DNA of 64,000 bases from Nissolia schottii (Eukaryota; Streptophyta; Magnoliopsida; Fabales; Fabaceae): assembly GCA_003254905.1 (NCBI GenBank), contig QANU01095177.1, forward strand, positions 52,638 to 116,637, given 5' to 3'. Every line of letters starts with the position of its first letter. Position 1 is the first letter of the stretch. The notes beneath the pieces are model-generated. The model did no database searches. It had not been told where the DNA came from and saw only the letters and a list, made by a program, of their open reading frames with translations. Shown here one piece after another: positions 14,831 through 27,300 of this stretch. The position numbers and the translations under genes are program-made.

Positions 14831-15683
14831 ATTAAAACTTTCATGCATGCATACATATGTACACACAATTATTGTCACCCCATTTTTTTCTTATACCCCC
14901 CTTATTTTGTTGTTTCTATATCTTTATATTTGTAAATTAAATACTCTTAATCACAATTTTTGTTAAGTTTTTTTTTTCTATTGCTCTTACTATATTCTAA
15001 ATTTATATTTAATACCTATACAAATAAATATTAAACATAAAAATTAGACTATTTTAATTTAAAACTTTTTAAATAATATTCATCTATTAAATCTAGTCAA
15101 TATTAATTAAAATATTGTTATAAAATAGTTCAAGTTTTCTTAAAATATTAAATATATCTAAAAAGTATTTATAAATATTATTTTAAATCATATCCATATT
15201 TTAAAAAATATTATTGCATTCCCAATATTTTGAAGAAAAAGAAAAGAAAAGAAGGAGGACATTTGGACGCAAAACAGATATTCCTTTTGAATTGCATGAG
15301 ATCTACTATCATTTGTAAATTTGTTATAAACGTTTTAGAGCGAAGATTTTGAAGTGAAAAAAAATAGGAATCGATAGAATTTTATATTAGTGAATAAGAT
15401 AAGAAAGTTTTTATGTATATAAACATATTAAAAATATTATATATAGGGGATTACTTCGGTACTTAATAAAATTTAAGGGTGTTGATACCATATGTAAATT
15501 TAAGGGTATTGATACCATAGATAAGATTTCACCACGTGTCTCATTAACTCAAATTGTTTATTGTTTTAAATTTGTAATTAAATCACAATCGTTTAAATAT
15601 AATAAGTATCGGAAAAATCATGTGTGTGTGTGTTATGCTTTTAAGTTATAAGGTGTGACCCATCCACGTCATATTTATCACAG
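14831..15683. other. Intergenic, AT-rich
   Basis: Contains a short direct duplication near 15475-15525 (TTAAGGGTGTTGATACCATA and a near copy) and a (TG)n run near 15622. No gene was found. Confidence 0.5.
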
Positions 15684-15929
15684 CTAGAAAAGGAAAAAGG
15701 ATAATTGGTTATAGTTGATTGAATTTGGCATATCAAATGATGCATGAGTAAGATGAGATGAAGTATGATTGGAAGATGCAGAAGCTGAATCAGTTCTTAG
15801 ATCATCTGTACTATTAATTTGTGCAGAATTGGAAAAAGTTTGTGGATTGAAATCATGAAAAAATTGGTAATTGATGATAGAAGAAGCAGGATTTGTAGCA
15901 GAACTAGATGATTTCAATCCACAAACTTT

Positions 15930-17295
15930 TCAATCCACAATCATATAGCCTTTTGTTCCATTTTTAAAACCTAGAAAAACACATTGCATAGCCTTGTTGT
16001 CCAATTTCTTTCTTCCTGCAGAAAGTGTTGTAGCATAGCATAAAGATCTAAAGACTCTCAAATTGGACAAGTCAAGTTTGGTGTTATGTAACACATTATA
16101 ATGGATTTGATTAGAAAGTTTTGAACTAGGCAATCTATTTAAAAGGAATGTAGCATATCCAACTGCAAAATTCCAAAAGCAAGTTAGAATGTCACATTGA
16201 AACATCAAAGCTCTAGCAATTACAAGAATGCTTTCATGTTTTCTTTCAACTATAGCATTTTGTTGAGGCGTTTCTACACATATGGTTTAATGAATTGTGC
16301 CATTTTTGTTGAAAAAAAAAATCATGCATGATAAACTCTTGGTCATTGTCACTTCTGATGATTTTAACGAAGGCAGTATACTGAGTTTGAACCATTTTGA
16401 CAAAGTTCTGCAGCAGCATAGCAGTCTCAAATTTTAATTTCATGCAAAAAATTCAAGTATATCTAGACTTATCATCTACAATAATGAGAAAATATTTATG
16501 GCCAAGCATTGATGGAATGGAAATTGGACCCCAAATGTCAACATGTAAAAGCTCAAAACAATTATTAGAGATAGAAGAACTCATGGGAAAAGGTTTCTTT
16601 TTCATTTTTCCAAAATGACAAGCAGCACAGTGTTTGTGTAATTGGAAACAATCTACACCAGGAAATTCCTTTGCAAGTAAATGCAACTTATTAAAAGATA
16701 GATGACCTAGTCTCATATGCCAAATGTCAGCCATATTGATAGATTAAGGAATATTAACAGAATTAACCAGTGCTGATGCAGAACTAGTTCCATAAGAGGC
16801 AGCAGATGGTGCCATAGATTGTGGAATATTCATTGCATATAATCCATCCTCAAGATCAGCAATGCCAGTCATCTTCAAAGTATTCAGGCCTTGTATGTCA
16901 CATTTGTTAAGGGAAAAAGTCAGTGACCAGTGTAAGGTGGCTATGATTTTTGAGACAGATAATAGATTGAAAGTGAATTTGGGAATGTATAGGACATTGG
17001 TCAAATAGAGATCATTGGAGAAGACTAATCTACCAGAAATGTAAAATAAAACCTTACTTCTATCAGGGAGGTGGACTTCAATAAGAAGGATGTGAAGATA
17101 GTTGTGAAACATAAACAAGGAGTAGCATACATGATCTGTTGCTCCTATGTCTATGATCCACTTGTTTTTGGCTAAAGTACATGATAAGGTGACTCGATTA
17201 CTTGAATTTGGTGGATTTGTGGTGGATATGTGATTGGTGACATGCTTAGTAGAATGCAGTAATTCATGTTGTTGCAAGAGAGCTAGAAGCTTCAT
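15930..17295 (-). pseudogene. Copia protease-integrase region, disrupted
   Basis: The protease site reads WIIDIGATDH, where the usual copia form has Asp-Ser-Gly; Ile replaces Ser. The GAG-pre-integrase part follows, with MRLGHLSF and HCAACHFGK (zinc-binding His and Cys). The integrase core starts LLHVDIWGP (first catalytic Asp), continues IIRSDNDQEF (second Asp) and reaches PQQNAIVERKH (Glu). The C-terminal part gives VFLGFKNGTKGYMIVD. Stops and frame changes near 16740, 16450 and 16245 break it into four pieces. Confidence 0.85.
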
Positions 17296-18466
17296 GCCTT
17301 GTTCCTTTGAGAATGTAACATTATCCTCATGATTTGAATCTTTTCCAAAGATTCCCCTTTGTCACCAGAATTCTCAGAGGTGACTATCATGTTGTTAATC
17401 CTTGCTTGAGTTCTATTGGTTGACCTCTTTAGATGCTCAGGATAACCTGGTGGATAACCATGTTTATGGAAACATTTTTCTATTGTGTGGCCAGTAGTAT
17501 TGCAGAAAATGCAATATCTTGAAGAGGATTGTCCCCTGCCACTAGATGTTTTACCTCCCATGACTGAAAAATTGCCTTTACCTCTGCCTCTTGTGCTAGA
17601 ATTTGTTTTTGAATCTTGTTGTTTTGTATGATCAATATTGGCTAACAAGGTAACTGAATCAAAGGAGGAAGAACTAAGCTGTCTTTCTTGTTCAATAAGC
17701 AAGGAAAAAATGTCATGGATTGCAAGAAGTGGTTTCATCATCATGACCTAAGTTCTGATGTGAGTGTATTGTTCATTCAGTCCTCTTAGAAACCGAATGG
17801 CATATTCATTGGCTTGTATCCTCTAATAACACCAAGACCACAACTGCAAGGTGAACTACACATACAACTGGGAATAAGAAGAAAGTTATCCAACTCCTCC
17901 CAAAGAATTTTCAATTTAGTAAAGTGATTAGTAATAGACAAATCACCTTGCTTAATGGTGTAGAGTTCTTCTTATAAAATTGTTGTTCTTAAAATGTCTC
18001 CTTGGTGATACCTACTTTTGAGATCAAGCCACAATTGATGAGAATCATAAATCCAAATCACACTTTGATAAATTTCAGCACTCAATGAATGAGAAATCCA
18101 AGAGAGGATACAGATGTTGCATTTGTCTCAAGCAGCATGAAGAGGATCATTGCTTGAAGGTTTCAATATTCAACCATCAATAAACTTCAATTTGTTCTTG
18201 CCTTTAAAAGCAAGTTGCATTGCTCTCTCCCATGTATGATAATTTTGAGGAGTAAGAGTAGTGGAAATCAGATAAGCACCTAGATTTTCACTAGGATGAA
18301 GATAATGTGGATCCAAGGTTGGATCATTCGACGATGCAGTAGAAGCATTGCCAGAACGCAACAAATTTTGCAGCTGCTGAATTTGTTGAAGAATAGAATT
18401 CTGATCGATGCCAACAGGAGGAGAAGAATTTGTTCCAAATTCTCCATGGCAGAATCTTGAAATCAA
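17292..18466 (-). pseudogene. Copia gag, disrupted
   Basis: The N-terminal gag part reads LGAYLISTTLTPQNYHTWER and AMQLAFKGKNKLKFIDG, typical of plant copia gag. Bases 17745-18169 have no continuous frame. The downstream piece carries a CCHC zinc knuckle, CIFCNTTGHTIEKC, followed by HKHGYPPGYP. The break in the middle shows the polyprotein cannot be made. Confidence 0.85.
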
Positions 18467-18850
18467 AACTTAACAGCAAACAAATCTTAACAGAATCACA
18501 GGTATTTCAGAGGAAAAAAAAATGTTGCAGGAAAGAAAACAGAAATGCAGGCAAATTGAGGAAGCCTGAAATTCTGCGAAGATGAGATTGATGAAAACCA
18601 CTTGATTTTCTCTCACGCTTTGAGCAATATCAAGATGCAATCAAAGCAAGATTAACATTGAAACCGCGGGAGAGCTTTGCCATGCCAATCATTTTCAGAG
18701 ATCATCAAGAAATTGAATCCAAGTGCAAAAACAGCAACTGAAATCTCAACGAAAAGCATGAACATCAAGTAGTGAAATGTATTGCAGAAAAAGATGTGAA
18801 ACCTGTGATGTAGATGCAGATGAAAATGGAGCGGAAGCATATCAAGATCG

Positions 18851-18862
18851 TGAATGATACCA
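18851..18862 (-). other. Primer-binding site of the copia element
   Basis: In minus-strand reading, TGGTATCATTCA directly follows the LTR end. Its first eight bases match the usual initiator tRNA-Met complement TGGTATCA; the rest has drifted. Confidence 0.65.
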
Positions 18863-19050
18863 TGTTAATTCTCTGTGTGAGAATGCAGCAGCCATTGAGG
18901 AATGAAACAGTGATCAAGATGGATTTGAGATAATGATGGATTGATGAACCAGAAGAATGGAAACTTAGAGAGAAAGAAAATAAGCACATAACTCTTTGCT
19001 ATATTGTATTGTTGTGTATTCTGATTCATAAAAACTGAATCAATCAAATG

Positions 19051-19086
<36 letters not shown>

Positions 19087-19531
19087 NNNNNNNNNNNNNN
19101 NNNNNNNNNNNNNNNNNNNNNNNNNNNNNNNNNNNNNNNNNNNNNNNNNNNNNNNNNNNNNNNNNNNNNNNNNNNNNNNNNNNNNNNNNNNNNNNNNNNN
19201 NNNNNNNNNNNNNNNNNNNNNNNNNNNNNNNNNNNNNNNNNNNNNNNNNNNNNNNNNNNNNNNNNNNNNNNNNNNNNNNNNNNNNNNNNNNNNNNNNNNN
19301 NNNNNNNNNNNNNNNNNNNNNNNNNNNNNNAGAATAAAGCCTATCTCTAATTGTTTGTATCCTTTCGGAGATTTTTGGGTTGATACAGATTTTGAGTTTT
19401 GATACAAATCTAGTCCATATGTTACAAAGTTCCATAATCTAGCTATGAACCTGTGAAGACTTGAACTATTTATTGCTTTTATTTGCAGCAAAAACAAATT
19501 CAATGCTTGCTATGATAGATTTACTGTTACA
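18863..19531 (-). repeat. Putative 5' LTR of the copia element (contains assembly gap)
   Basis: On the minus strand the candidate LTR begins TGTAACAG and ends GAATTAACA, giving the expected TG...CA ends, and it abuts the primer-binding site. A (TA)n run at 19052-19086 leads into N bases at 19087-19330, so the true length is unknown. No 3' LTR is present for comparison, so the outer border is a best guess. Confidence 0.5.
19087..19330. other. Assembly gap (244 N)
   Basis: A run of N directly follows a (TA)n microsatellite, suggesting the assembly broke at the repeat. Another single N is at 22601. Confidence 0.99.
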
Positions 19532-22500
19532 GATTCAAAACTCAGTATATTTGTAGTGAGGAAGAAGAACTTGCCGGAGAGGCGGCAGAGTCGAGGTGGA
19601 AGGCGGAGGGTGGCTGCCGGTGGGCTAGGTGATGGGGTGGCGGCAGGTATGAGTGGTGGTGGGGTGGGCATAAATGATGAGAGATTGGGTGATTTCATGA
19701 AGAGAATTTGATTTAAGATTGAAGATAAAATAGTCATTTTAAATAAAAATAAAATTAATTATTTGTGTGATTATATGTGTTCTAAGTTCATGTATTCTCA
19801 TTTTAAGTTAGTGCTATAATTTATAACCATTTGATCAATATCAAATTTAAATCAATGGTAAAAAAAAGTGGGTATATGGTGAATAAAGTAAATGCATATT
19901 TAATGTGTACTTAATTGAGGGTCACACCGAAAACGTTACTCATAATGATTTCCTCCTTTGTAAAATGTTATGTGTCTTATAGAAATAATTTTACTTTTTT
20001 TTTTTATGAAAATGAATTTTTATTAAAGAGGACTTTTCCAAGAAGGAAAGCAAAGTAGTACAATAAACCACCAAAAATATCTTATCCTCAAGAAGTATGA
20101 GAAAAAGCCTCGCTAAAATCTCTAAACAAAAACCAAAGAAAGAAATACAACAAGAGGAAAAGAGAACTCACAAGTCACAACCAGACAATTAAAGGACACC
20201 AATGACATGATACTCCATACACCGAAAACATGATACACCAGCAACCCACCAATTAGAAATATTTCTACTTTCTTACAAGTTCGGTTCTTAGTGGACTTAA
20301 AAGCGTGTTTCGTTTACAATTTTTTAAATTTCAGACATTTGAATAACCGAAGAAGAAGAAGAAGAGAGAGACCGTTGAATAAAAAACAAAGAAAATCATA
20401 AGCATTTAGTTGAGATCAAGATTCTCTTTTTTTCTTCTCACCATTCATTTAAAAAGATAAATTATGTTAATATAAAATAATCATATAAATAAATGATAAT
20501 ATAATAAATATAACTTTCATTTTTATTTTGAAGAGAGTTTTAATCCATCTCAATGGTTTGTTTTGGAGTTTACTTTCTCTACTTTTATGCCAGTTTCCCT
20601 TTCTTTTACTCTTACATAACTAAAAACTTAAACGTAAATTAAAAATATATGTAAATAAGAAAAATAAATTAGAAATATTATTTTCCTTTTTTAATATGTA
20701 AGCGAAAGGCTTAAACTCAAAATGGACAAACAAAAATTAAAAAAAAAATCACAAGAATATTTACCCACCACAAAAAAGAAGCTCGACATGTTAAGACTCT
20801 TAAAAAAGTTTAATAAGACAAAACTCGAGAAAATGTACATATTTGTTGTGTATTTTGTTTTAATTAATTACTCATTAGTTTAAGGTAGGTGCTCAACTAT
20901 TTCCACGTGACATTAAAAGAGTCGTCTGTACATTCTGAGATAAAATACAAAATAATATACGGCCTTTCTTGCTAAGAATACGCCACTTACACCCATTTTG
21001 AAATAGTTCAGCTAAACTACCATATCAACCTATGTCATTCTTGTATTTAATAACATTGAATGGCTATGATTATCCACTTCAATTCTAGTATCTTGCTTTG
21101 CCTATGCCTCGTCATTTTTTGGTAGAGATCCATGCCTCGTCATTTTTTGGTAAGGACCTATACCTCGTCATTGAATGTACTATTAGATGATTAGTTGGTC
21201 ACCATAGCTTACTTTGTTAGGAAGAATGCAAAGGTTACAACCAAAAAAGTAAGCCAACAATCCAACCATTATGTTAAATAATGGAAATGACTTATTAATT
21301 AGAGAGAGAGAAAAAAAAAATACAAATGACAAAATATGACAGTTTAACTATAAGTACAGCATCTCAACATTAATAACGATGAGTTATTAATTTCCATTTC
21401 TCTCAACTTCTTCGTTCCGTGCCAAAGACAAACAAGATTTATTTTAGGTAGTTGGTCAAATATTTTACATATAAATATTTTGTGTTACTTAATTTATTCA
21501 CTTTTAATAATTTTTATAATTAAATTCATTAAATTTTATTATCATGTCATAATCTAATATGACATATTGATAAATTATATGATCCAATGTGATAAATTAA
21601 TGTTTTTTAATACAATATTTGTAAAGAGATGTATCGTAAGCTCAACTGGTCCGCAAATCTATAAACTTCTTATAAGTTGGTTCTTTAATGAAAAATTTAT
21701 TACGATTATATAGAATATGAAATAATAACAAAATTCGATGAATTTAATTATAAATTTTTTTAAAAATGAATAAATTAATTAACATGTGATATTTACCCAA
21801 TGAGGTATTTAAGCCAACACCTTTATTTTAATGCCAAAAATGTACAAATTATAACAATGATAACATGACATGATGTAATTATTAATGCACATGAATCAAA
21901 CATATTATACCAAGTAAATAACAAATTTTGTGGTTGACGACACGTCTTAGTTATCGTTCATGCACTTTATTTAATTGGGAGTCTAAAGTTTGATTCTCAT
22001 CTCTTTCTTCTTCTTGCCTTCGTAAAAAAATGTCATTTTTATCCTTATTTTTTTTATTTTGACATTAATTTGAACTAAAAAATTTTGATATCAATTTAGT
22101 CATAAAATTTTTAATTTGATATTAAATTAATGGGATTGTTAAATTCTACTAATTATATTAAATGAGAATCTTATTGTTATATTAGATTGATGTTAGACTA
22201 AATTGATGTGGAATTTTGTTTTCAATACTAATTAGTTAGTGTTACTTTTTTTTATAAGTGAGAAAAGATTATTTAAAATGAAAATTTTATTTTAGAAAGT
22301 ATAAATTGAATATTTTTATTATTAGACCATTAAAATATATATAAGTCTTATTACTCATTTCAATGAGTGAATTTTACTCATAATATCCTAACTGTACCCA
22401 TTGAGATTTTCTTTTACTACACTGTGTAGTATCATAAAGATTAAAGAATAAAAAAATACTTAAAATTCCCCAATATATTTTCTCACACCACACTTACATA

Positions 22501-22539
22501 ATCGCATTTTATATTTTTCTCCCGACATGAAGCTCTACT
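19532..22539. other. Intergenic, AT-rich, with small repeats
   Basis: No gene is supported. A GC-rich patch at 19565-19680 encodes only a proline-rich low-complexity frame on the minus strand. At 21104-21170 a 28-bp unit (ATGCCTCGTCATTTTTTGGT...) is repeated about 2.4 times. The rest is AT-rich intergenic sequence. Confidence 0.5.
19998..20290 (-). other. Possible 3' end of a polyadenylated retroelement or retrocopy
   Basis: On the minus strand this less AT-rich stretch ends in AATAAAAATTCATTTTCAT followed by a poly(A)-like run. That is what a LINE or processed-transcript 3' end looks like. No coding sequence is seen upstream, so this is weak. Confidence 0.25.
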
Positions 22540-22800
22540 TTGCTTCTTCTATTCCTGGATGCTTCAGCTTTGGATGCTTGCTACTGTGGGTTTGGAATTC
22601 NCTCCCTCTTTTGGTGTATCAACAGTAACCATCTCGTAGATCATCATCTCGGCTCGATGATACAAATCGGCGCAGGTCTGGGTAAACTCTTTCTTGTGCT
22701 AAATTAAGAACAAACACCCAAGTGTCCATGAACTCACGAAGAACATGTTGCAATGTGAAGCAAAGAAGAGTCTCCCTACAATTGTTGAATTTGAGCAAGC
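22540..22800 (-). pseudogene. Unidentified coding-like fragment
   Basis: On the minus strand a frame reads KEFTQTCADLYHRAEMMIYE, then MVTVDTPKEG. A second, overlapping frame shifted by one reads LLCFTLQHVLREFMDTWVF. The composition is protein-like and less AT-rich than the flanks, but I recognise no family. A frame change near 22690 and an N at 22601 suggest a decayed or partial gene piece. Confidence 0.3.
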
Positions 22801-24180
22801 AACCTTAATACTTTCGGTGGATCATAAATCGAACGGTTAGATTGTGATAAAATAATGGCTAAGGATAGTCAACGAATCTATGCTATTTCAAAAAATGCTT
22901 TTGAAACCCATATACTATTTTAGACATATAAAAAAAAGATTCATAAGTAATTAGAAATTTTAGTTATATTTTTGTTGAACTAAAATAGATACGATAGATA
23001 TAGCACTACTAATAAATAATAAATGTAAAATCTATTTACTAGATTCATCATCAATAAAAGCTTGTTGTTATTAACACATAATATTTTTTAATATATATTT
23101 CCTCATAATTAAATTCAACTATTACTCAATTAAAATATCACGTTATTTGATACATGCTCACTCAAATGTCTGGATAATAGGCAGCTAACGAATATAACAA
23201 GGATACTTGTTAAAGATGAACATTTGTTAGCTTTTTCATATTAAGTATAATGTGAGAAGAAAAATTCTGTAAGAAAAAAAATGTGATTTGTAATCATCTT
23301 AAAAAAGATTTTATTTTTTATTTTAGACATAATTTTAACATTATTTTTAGACACACATATAATAAAAGGAAATTTTATCACTTTGTTTTATCACTTTTAT
23401 TGCGTGTCTTATTAAGTGTTTTTGGGTGTCATTATGTTAGTACTACTTTTGTGGTGTATTTGCTTAAGAAAATTATGTGTTAAACTTATGTTTAAATAAG
23501 ACTTTTATAATAAAAGTGAATCTTAGCCTTTTTTTATTATTAAAAAAATAGTAAAATTATTTATTTATTTATTTAAGGTTGAGACATTATATCAACACAC
23601 ATTCCTCCACTAGTAAGTAAGGTTATTTTTTAAGACATGAACCTTGTTAAAATTTTATACAATAAAAAATAAGTGTGACGATCCAATGGAACTGAGGCTA
23701 GAAGAAGAAAACAAACAAATCTGGATCCATCAAATTAATATAAAATCTTCTCAGCCCAAGTCTCTCTAACTCTATAATTTTCATTTGGGAGTGAATTTAA
23801 AATTTTTTACTACGCAGGATCAAAAGTAATATTTTATCATTAATTAAAAATATAAAATTTTTACACAAAATAAATAAATAACAAATAAATAAGAAACACT
23901 CATTTACAATTATCCATTTCCTTTTACTCTATTTTCCCTCTCTTCACATGGACAACACTAAAAATAATGTAGACATCTTTCACCCATATAATCAGATTCA
24001 CATTAAAGACTGCAATACATAATATGTGTGAGAGAACTAATATAACCCCTAGTCTACGGTCGATATACAGAAAACATTTTTTATATGGAAAAGCTAAGGT
24101 CAATACCAACCTGGCAGGAAGAGGGGCAGAAAAAACTATCCATTCGTTGTTTCTTATTGCTGCAGCTGCTTCAGATTCCC

Positions 24181-24219
<39 letters not shown>

Positions 24220-24380
24220 CAATGCTTAACGCTAACTACTCCACTATGTATGTATGAATCACGTTTACGTTCACCTTCTTCACTCAATCAATATACCTGT
24301 AACCATTCTCCTCTCTCTCTCTCTCTTCTTCTTCTCCTTCTTCTTCTTCTTCTTCTTCCCTGAGAGTTATATATCATATC
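22801..24380. other. Intergenic and hexosaminidase promoter/leader
   Basis: AT-rich with no gene. Close to the hexosaminidase start are a (CT)n microsatellite at about 24180-24217 and a CT/CTT-rich tract at 24309-24358, likely in the 5' untranslated region. Pyrimidine tracts of this kind are common in plant leaders. Confidence 0.5.
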
Positions 24381-27300
24381 ATGCCTCCGTGGCGAGTGCC
24401 CGTCACCGCATTCGCACACGCGTTGTTCCTCCTTGCTTGCGTCTCTGAAGCCGTTGGGGGCAGAGTGAAGGGAACCCTGCCCCACCGCCACGGATCCCTC
24501 CCCTTCGTCTGGCCTCTTCCCGCCGAATTCGCCTTCGGAAACGAGACCCTCTCTGTGGACCCCGCCCTCTCTCTCTCCGGCAATGGCGCTGCATCTGCGA
24601 TTGTTCGAGGCGCTTTTGATAGGTACAGAGGGATTGTGTTCAAGCACGGTGGTGCCTCTGGCTTTCTCAGGACGCTGAGGACTGTCTATGACGTCACCCA
24701 TTTGAAGATCAACGTTCATTCCCACAGCGAGGAGGTGGGGTAGCTTTTTTTATTTTATTTTATTTTGTTTTTGTTTTGTGGGTTTTGATAAAGTTTTGAT
24801 TTTTGAGAATGGGGACTTGTTTTGTTGCAGCTTCAACTTGGAGTGGATGAAAGCTATAGCTTGTTCGTATCGAAAGCCGTGGGGCATTCCGGTGGTTCTG
24901 GGGAGGTGACAATTGAGGTGTGGTTTCTTGGTTTTGATTCTATTTCTATGGTGTATCCTTTTTGTTGTTGGATTTGAATGTTGTTTTTCACTGTTGTTCT
25001 GTAACTCTTGAAGCATGTGCTTTGTGCAGTGCAGTCCCTTTCCCTTTCTATAATTGAAGGAATCTCCCTTTTTCGTTAAATTTAATACTATGCTTTTCTT
25101 CTGTATCAGGAGTAGCGCCTATCTCTCTCTATCTTTTTTTTTTTTTACCGAATGTGAGATAGCCATTTGTAGATGATTGTTAGTCATCTAATTTTGTTAT
25201 TTCATTTGTTGTAGGCAAGTACTGTTTTTGGTGCATTGCGTGGATTGGAGGTATGTGTAGAATTTGCATCTCATTCTGCTCAAACTTTGTTTTTTTTCCC
25301 CTTCTTCATCATTTTTGCTTTAGTTGGAGATATTGTCATATGAGATAGGGAATTGACGAATAGAAAGCAGATTGCTCTTGGTTGTAGCTTAAACATGTGA
25401 TGCTTTGATGAATTGGTTTTGTTTCTAAATTTTAGGAGTTGTATATGCTAGATATATTTTGATAACTTGTGACTTTTACCCATTATGAAAATTTTTAAAC
25501 CTTACGTGCAACCTCTATTATTCTTATTTTAGGTTTGAATTTTCTCCATATGATTGGTAAAATCCATAATATGCTAGGCTTATCTCTGCAATTTGATAGA
25601 ATGCATTTCTCTTGTACCTTTATATTGTCATTCTTTAAACTGTGGAATTAAGTTGCTTCAACTCAATTGTACTGTACATTTTTCTTACCCAGGAAATGAA
25701 AACTGAACTATTGTTGCTTTTTGTGTTTCTCAATGTGAACTGTGGACACATCAACAGCACACAACTACATTCTAGATGATTGATGAACTTGTAAAGCCTT
25801 TTTGAGTTATGCATGACCATTTTCCCTGATTTCTTTGCCTCTTTTATGATGCACCAGACATTCAGCCAGTTGTGTTCATTTGATTATACAACTAAAACAG
25901 TACAAATAAACAAGGCACCTTGGTCCATCCGAGATAAACCTAGATTTGCATACCGTGGGCTTTTGTTGGGTGAGCCAATATTTTGTAAATGAGGAAGCTC
26001 TATATTTTCTGTGACTTTATGATACAATCCGAGGCTATTGATTTATTTCTTGGGTTTTTGTTAATTTTGCAGATACATCAAGGCACTATTTACCAATTGA
26101 TGTAATTAAGCAGATAATAGAGGCTATGTCCTACGCTAAGCTTGTAAGATAAATGTTATGCGTTTCTTTTTCTTCCTTCCTGGCTGCTTGTGAAAATTGG
26201 AAAACAAAGGTGTCTGCTAACTAGCACACATTGCTATTTTGTTTCATGCACTGCTGATATAAAAAATTATGTTTGCTAGAATGTTCTGCATTGGCACATC
26301 ATAGACGAACAATCATTTCCTCTAGAGGTGCCTTCCTATCCAAATTTATGGAAAGGTTCATACACCAAGTGGGAACGGTACACAGTAGAGGATGCATATG
26401 AAATTGTCAAGTAAGACTTAACTCGTTCCATCTCTTCCCAATAATTTAGCTTTATAGGCCTTTCAAAAGTATCGTCCAAGACTTTTTGTTGTCTTTTTTA
26501 TAATTATGCCTGGCAAGTTGAAATAGATTAGCAGTCAATTCTTTGATAAGATCAACTTTGCCTCAAACTATCCAGTCTTATATTAATATTGCAACTAGTT
26601 ATGCAATCTCAAAAAAAAAAAAAAAAAAGAGAAAATAGAATCTCAGTTGAAGGAAGAGAGTTGAAAATATGTTGTTATATAATCCAAAATGGTATTATAA
26701 TATCGTGATCAACTGATCCATGATTCCATGCTTTTATCAATTTTTTTCCTTTCTATTACCTTCTTTGAGTTAGCTTTCTTAATCTAGCACTGACTAATAC
26801 TGCATTCTCTCATGTTTCACTTTTCTGTGCCATGCAGCTTTTCCAAAATGAGAGGTGAGGTATCTTCAAATTCCTTATGAAGTTGCTTAGTTTGTTTTTC
26901 CTTTTTTTCCCTCTTCCATTTTCTTAGTATATTACATGACAGATTCATAGAAATAAATCAGCATTCTATTTAGGTCATTTATTGTTGCTGTCAAAATATC
27001 AATGTGAATCTATTAGTTAGTATTTGCATGGTTTATCACAGGTATAAATGTGATGGCGGAAGTGGATGTCCCCGGTCATGCAGCATCATGGTAAAGCCCC
27101 ATGTCATGGTCAATTTTTGCTTAAGCTGTTAGCCTTTTAGTCAAATTTATAATAATTGATTGAAATAGGTGATAGTTCTTTCAGTAAAGACACAGTTTAC
27201 TACAAAAATGTTGAAGCTTTGTTGATATGGATTGGAAAAAAAAAAAAAATTACATTCATGTCAAGCGTTGCATTTGAAAATTTTATTTGATTTAGAATAA

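Larger units (their letters stand above)
15684..19531 (-). mobile_element. Truncated Ty1/copia retrotransposon
   Basis: Read on the minus strand, the order is a 5' LTR candidate (19531-18863), a primer-binding site, gag, protease and integrase. That is the copia order, because integrase precedes where reverse transcriptase should be. Reverse transcriptase, RNase H and the 3' LTR are missing, and the element stops in or just after the integrase C-terminal region. Frameshifts split every domain, so it is inactive. The 3' end carries a perfect 23-base inverted repeat (15834-15856 with 15908-15930). An N gap lies in the LTR. Confidence 0.85.

Noticed and set aside
18865-19503. ORFs crossing the N gap
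   Set aside because: Their length comes from N bases and a TA microsatellite.
24288-24725. Long minus-strand ORF opposite hexosaminidase exon 1
   Set aside because: Arg/Gly-rich shadow of a GC-rich exon and CT microsatellite; no domain.
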